DNA from: Isoetes engelmannii
Taxonomy: Eukaryota > Streptophyta > Lycopodiopsida > Isoetales > Isoetaceae
Assembly (NCBI GenBank): GCA_011763485.2
Contig: JAANSK020262271.1
Location: forward strand, 1-21,993
DNA: 21,993 bases
Reading direction: 5' to 3'
Shown: in pieces, positions 18,781 to 21,993 of the stretch
Position numbering within the stretch: the stretch's first letter is position 1
Layout of the letters: each line of letters opens with the position of its first letter
The notes under the pieces: generated by a model
Told to the model about the DNA's origin: nothing
The model's database searches: none
What the model saw: only the letters and a program-made list of their open reading frames with translations
Position numbers and translations under genes: made by a program

Positions 18781-18834
18781 TGGAGGCATTACGGCATTAA
18801 GTAAAATTGGAGGCATTATGGCATTAAGTAAGTT
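18781..18834 (+). repeat. 27-bp tandem pair
   Basis: TGGAGGCATTACGGCATTAA (18781) and TGGAGGCATTATGGCATTAA (18808), each followed by GTAA, repeat exactly 27 bases apart with three or four differences. The unit also resembles 16082-16106. Confidence 0.8.
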
Positions 18835-19088
18835 TGAAAGTTCAGAGTTCCTTATTGCAATTGTAGTCACTCTTATTTCTTGAATCGTCCATTCATTTGC
18901 CTGCTTTATCACTTTTTGTGCAGGTCAAGTTCTAAGCTTTGAGGGATTTTAGTTTGTATAGATGTCCCAAGTTCCTCATTTGAGAAGGTAAGCCAGTAAT
19001 TTGAAATGCAGGTGGTAAATAAACATAATGCTGTTTGATGTAATGGAACCGTACTCGGGACAAGTGCTTGAGTTCCATATTTGCACAG

Positions 19089-19745
19089 GATTTGGACCTC
19101 TTTATGGCTTGGATTATCAGGCAGCTAGTAAACGTTGGTTATCAAATTACCAAAATTTGAATTTCCGAAGTTGCGGCTGAACCATTCTGTGGCATCTTAC
19201 TACAACTCTTCTTTTTAATTTCTCTATCAAATGATATAATAAGTAAGTAAGTAATTAAGTAAATGATAATAGTCACTTAGATGCTATGAAGACAGGACCT
19301 AGACCAGTCACCCCGACATCCATGGCTTCAAGGTTAAGCCTTTACATGATGCATATCAGGCAAGAATTGTCTACGGCGTATATTACCATCTGTTGCAGGC
19401 CAAACTGATGGGACCAGGTTAGGGAATTCCTAATTAACCTTAAGCTGCAAGATAAACTTGCAAGATTATGTATCTTTAAGTTGAATAACGTTGCCCATGG
19501 ACCCTTATTTGCTTTTCCAGCATTGTTTCATAATAAAATCTGGTTTGGTCATTCTTTTTCTGCATCCTCTAGGAGGATGAGTCCCACTGCAAAGTTCAGG
19601 CACGTGGTAAGAAGAAAGATGAATAAGATTTCTTTTCTATGCCTCTAGAACGACACACATGGAGATGTGTATTCCTATCCTCTATATGCTGATAAAGAGC
19701 TTCCCAAGCATGAACAAGAGAATGGGATTAATCCAAAAAAGAAAG
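19089..19745 (+). CDS. Candidate short exons of an unrecognised gene
   Basis: Four short open segments have acceptor- and donor-like borders and phases that join without a stop: 19089-19127 (GPLYGLDYQAA), 19399-19417 (QTDGT), 19573-19606 (RMSPTAKFRHV) and 19649-19745 (NDTHGDVYSYPLYADKELPK onward, ending PKKK before GTAAAT). The last has the best signals: TTTTCTATGCCTCTAG acceptor and 32 open codons. The first three are very short and the second donor is weak. I recognise no family. It could be part of a real gene with exons up- and downstream, or chance. No start or stop exon is identified. Confidence 0.25.
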
Positions 19746-19778
19746 GTAAATCCTGATATGCAATCCAGCCTGCTTTTG

Positions 19779-19986
19779 TAGATTTATAGGCACGGTGGAT
19801 CAAAATACAATATATATGTATAATGCAGCCATTGGCAGGCTACTGTCAGAAAAATTGCAAGCTTAGACATATGCATCTTTGAAGATTTATAGGCATGGTG
19901 GATCAAAATAGAAAATAACATATGTGTATAATGAAGCCATTGGCAGACTGCTTTCAGAAAAATTTCAGGCTTAGACATATGCACAT
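19779..19986. repeat. Tandem duplication of about 105 bp
   Basis: Two units begin AGATTTATAGGCACGGTGGA (19780) and AGATTTATAGGCATGGTGGA (19883) and end GCTTAGACATATGCA (19861-19875 and 19969-19983). They share GCCATTGGCAG and CAGAAAAATT. About 85-90 % identical, with a small indel. The 92-codon reverse-strand frame crossing both is a by-product. Confidence 0.85.
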
Positions 19987-20879
19987 TGGTCCCCACCTGC
20001 TGACATAAAGGATCCAGATTCAATTTACATGCTTCAAAAACTTCTAGAAATTGAAACATCATTAATACACCGAAACATAGATAATGCTAAATAGTATATT
20101 ATATGACTAACATCGGATTAAATCATGGAGTAGGTGTATTTTTCCAACTTCAGTTGCCCAGTTAGAGTGTACTCTCTTTCAAGATTGGGCCACAAGCAAT
20201 TGGTTGCACAGTAACAAGGAGATATAAAGTAATTAAAAAGCGTTTCCTTCCACTAATCTGTGCAGAAGAAAAAAGGAAAACAACTTAGAACAACGAGTTA
20301 CTGACAAGATTTATTTGGCACGCATAACATGAAGTTCAACCAAATGTTTTGCAAGATCATTGGTACTGAGTATAGCATATACATCATCTGTAGTCAAGAG
20401 GTAAGTTCTCCAGCAATTCAATTAGTTAGGAAACGTCCTAGAGACGTGAGTTATTTCCCTTATGTTCCATTTCTTGAGGTACAACTTAGTGGCAGAATTT
20501 TACAAAGTACATAACTAAATAACGCACCATGCTGTAGAAAGGTAGCACTTCCTTCATCTGAACATGTTAATGTCTATTATTTAGATGTAGACTTGTGACA
20601 AAGCAACTGCTTTAAAGCTTGGCTAAATTAAGCAGATTGTTAGATGCACTGGGAATGCTTTTATATGCAATCTTGCCTGCACAAAATTGATATGCCTACT
20701 ATTTGGGGCAGAGAATGTTTTGTAACGAGGGTGCAGAGAGTATTGTGCATTGATCTCTGGTTGCCTACGTAGCTTGATAAAATGGCTTCTCGTTGTCAAT
20801 ATGCATGCAGACACTGAACTTCTAAAATCTGCAATCTACTACGGTTGGTGGATCGATATAGTGACTTCATATTGTTTTC
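19987..20879. other. Intergenic stretch, nothing recognised
   Basis: A/T-rich with short chance frames only; no repeat or gene family seen. The last 100 bases may be a very decayed continuation of the kinase relic that follows. Confidence 0.45.
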
Positions 20880-21014
20880 ACATATACTCTTGGACTAGAG
20901 TATGAATCTCATGTTGCGGATTTTGGACTTGCTAAGTCAGTCCGTGGTACAGAGGAGCAGTACATGTCTCTTGTAGCAGGCTCCGGTGGCCATGTTGGTC
21001 CAGCTTGGTTCCAT
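20880..21014 (+). pseudogene. Receptor-like kinase activation-loop relic
   Basis: Forward reading gives LEYESHVADFGLAKSVRG then MSLVAGSGGHVGPAWFH. HVADFGLAK is the magnesium-binding DFG segment of plant leucine-rich-repeat receptor kinases, and AGSxGxxxP corresponds to AGSYGYIAPEY, but here the APE triplet is lost. Just before, CATATACTCTTGGAC in a neighbouring frame recalls NILLD of the catalytic loop. No HRD, lysine motif, later kinase lobe or receptor part was found, so this is a one-exon-sized fossil. Confidence 0.65.
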
Positions 21015-21240
21015 GTTCTAGCCCTAAGTACCACATTTGTTTTCTTGCATGAGTTTGTTTAGTACTTACATGGATTTGTTATGAGATGCCCAATCTATGT
21101 GATTAGCAAGTAAAATCTGGCTAAGTCTACACAAAACTGTGGAGACTGCAAGGAAAGGGGTAGGACTTGCCGCCCAACCTATGAACTCAGACAAATCTGA
21201 GTTCCCCACTGAGTTGAGTGCACGAAAGACACTCGAGTGG

Positions 21241-21541
21241 TATAAATTTACACCGTTAACATCTCTCCCAGGTATAAGTTTATATCATAGGCACTGAGCA
21301 GTTTAAATTCATATTATTATCGCATCTCTCCTCGGCATATATTTATACAACATAGGCCAAATTAATATAAATTTATAGTACCGTCGAGACTTGAATCGTG
21401 AGCGGTATAGACGTATATTGTTCACATCTATCCCCGATATAAATTTATATCATAAACACTCCAGCAGTATAAATTTATAAGGTTCACGTATCTTCTTTGT
21501 ATATATTTAAATAGTGTAGGCCCGATGAGTATAAATTCATA
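21241..21541. repeat. Tandem array of an A/T dyad with two alternating spacers
   Basis: Ten copies of a 12-base palindromic core, consensus TATAAATTTATA, start at 21241, 21273, 21302, 21336, 21366, 21406, 21438, 21468, 21500 and 21530. The steps are 32, 29, 34, 30, 40, 32, 30, 32 and 30. Longer spacers (A type) carry a GTTCACATCTCTCCC-like phrase; shorter spacers (B type) carry TCATAGGCACTCCAGCA-like or TAGGCC. Order is A,B,A,B,A',A,B,A,B, so the higher unit is a dimer of about 62 bases. Cores 5, 7 and 8 are perfect. Origin unknown. Confidence 0.85.
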
Positions 21542-21715
21542 CCATCGGGACTATAACAATACTTTGCATCCTAAATTCAAAAATTTCTTATTCCAGAGTG
21601 TGTTTTCCTTACAATTGACCAAATTCCTTGAGTAAAAGGCTTCACAAAGTTGCATTAGAAGGCCTTTGATTTGGTATTGGGATGTTTATTATAGACTAAA
21701 AGGTTAGTAAATTGG

Positions 21716-21765
21716 TACATATCAAGTTGTTAGCGGTTAAAATTCCGCTAACAACTTGAAATGTA
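21716..21765. repeat. 50-bp near-perfect inverted repeat (hairpin)
   Basis: Arms 21716-21736 and 21745-21765 pair over 21 bases with one mismatch; the inner 15 bp (TCAAGTTGTTAGCGG against CCGCTAACAACTTGA) are perfect. The loop is TTAAAATT. No neighbouring gene end explains it as a terminator, and it lies between the dyad array and the outlying cores. Confidence 0.92.
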
Positions 21766-21819
21766 AAGACTTTGTAATTATAATACTCAGACACCTATGT
21801 TGAGAAAAATAATCGAGCA

Positions 21820-21900
21820 TATGAATTTATACCATGGCACTTCATTGTGAAGGGCACATGCACTTCAACATGAGAAGCACCCTTCACATATAAATTTATG
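21820..21900. repeat. Two outlying copies of the dyad core
   Basis: TATGAATTTATA at 21820 and TATAAATTTATG at 21889, with the B-type phrase CCCCAGCAG at 21912-21920. Between them an imperfect hairpin pairs TGTGAAGGGCAC (21847) with GCACCCTTCACA (21877), 10 of 12 bases. They suggest the array was once longer or has been split. Confidence 0.7.
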
Positions 21901-21993
21901 CCGGAAGGGCACCCCAGCAGTGATGACTTTATCATCCTCTGGATATTTCTAAACCATAGAAATGATGGCGATTGTTTTTTATTTTTCTAATAT

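Noticed and set aside
19784-20062. Reverse open frame of 92 codons with repeated wording
   Set aside because: It is produced by the ~105-bp tandem duplication; no start context or homology.
21241-21541. CRISPR-like array
   Set aside because: Repeats are short A/T palindromes with diverged, recurring spacers in a plant nuclear context; there are no unique spacers and no cas genes.

Overview
The window looks like nuclear DNA of a land plant, most likely a fern or a relative with a similar genome. The reasons are a PLS-type pentatricopeptide repeat (PPR) gene with fern-like motif wording, a plant ER-type Ca2+-ATPase split into many short exons by very long introns, and dense wreckage of Ty1/copia elements and LINEs primed or organised as in plants. 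The lineage call is inference; the gene-family calls rest on recognisable protein motifs.

Layout. Bases 1-3.8 kb hold relics: a copia pol fragment, a forward LINE 3' part, repeat-rich non-coding DNA, and a reverse-strand LINE reverse-transcriptase relic. From 3830 to 13081, eleven reverse-strand exons encode the middle of an ECA3-like P-type Ca2+-ATPase: M3/M4, the phosphorylation domain and the nucleotide-binding domain. All eleven are open, have GT/AG borders and have matching phases. Neither the 5' nor the 3' end of the gene is in the window. Its introns carry a copia 5' end (4416-5190), tandem duplications (6475-6611, 6972-7327), a complete short gag-only LTR element with a 5-bp target duplication (8242-10089), an isolated copia LTR with primer site (11018-11208), an (AAGG)12 microsatellite and a LINE fragment.

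From 13.1 to 15.45 kb there is a cluster of nested relics: a copia LTR/primer-site junction, three or four LINE pieces, and a well-preserved miniature LTR element (TRIM) at 14857-15188. A long intronless PPR gene lies on the forward strand at 16284-17930, convergent in position with the missing 5' half of the ATPase gene. It lacks the usual N-terminus and stops inside the E2 region, so it may be decaying. After it come small tandem duplications, a group of short splice-bounded open segments that might be exons of an unrecognised gene (19089-19745), and a relic of a receptor-like kinase activation loop (20880-21014). An unusual array follows (21241-21541) in which an A/T dyad (consensus TATAAATTTATA) recurs about every 31 bp with two alternating spacer types. 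A 50-bp near-perfect hairpin (21716-21765) and two outlying copies of the dyad follow.

No RNA genes, CRISPR arrays or bacterial-type operons were seen. The host genes do not form a pathway: the ATPase would pump Ca2+/Mn2+ into endomembrane compartments, and the PPR protein would bind organelle RNA. The most distinctive items are the alternating dyad array, the gag-only element inside the ATPase intron, and the TRIM element lying between two different LINE ends.
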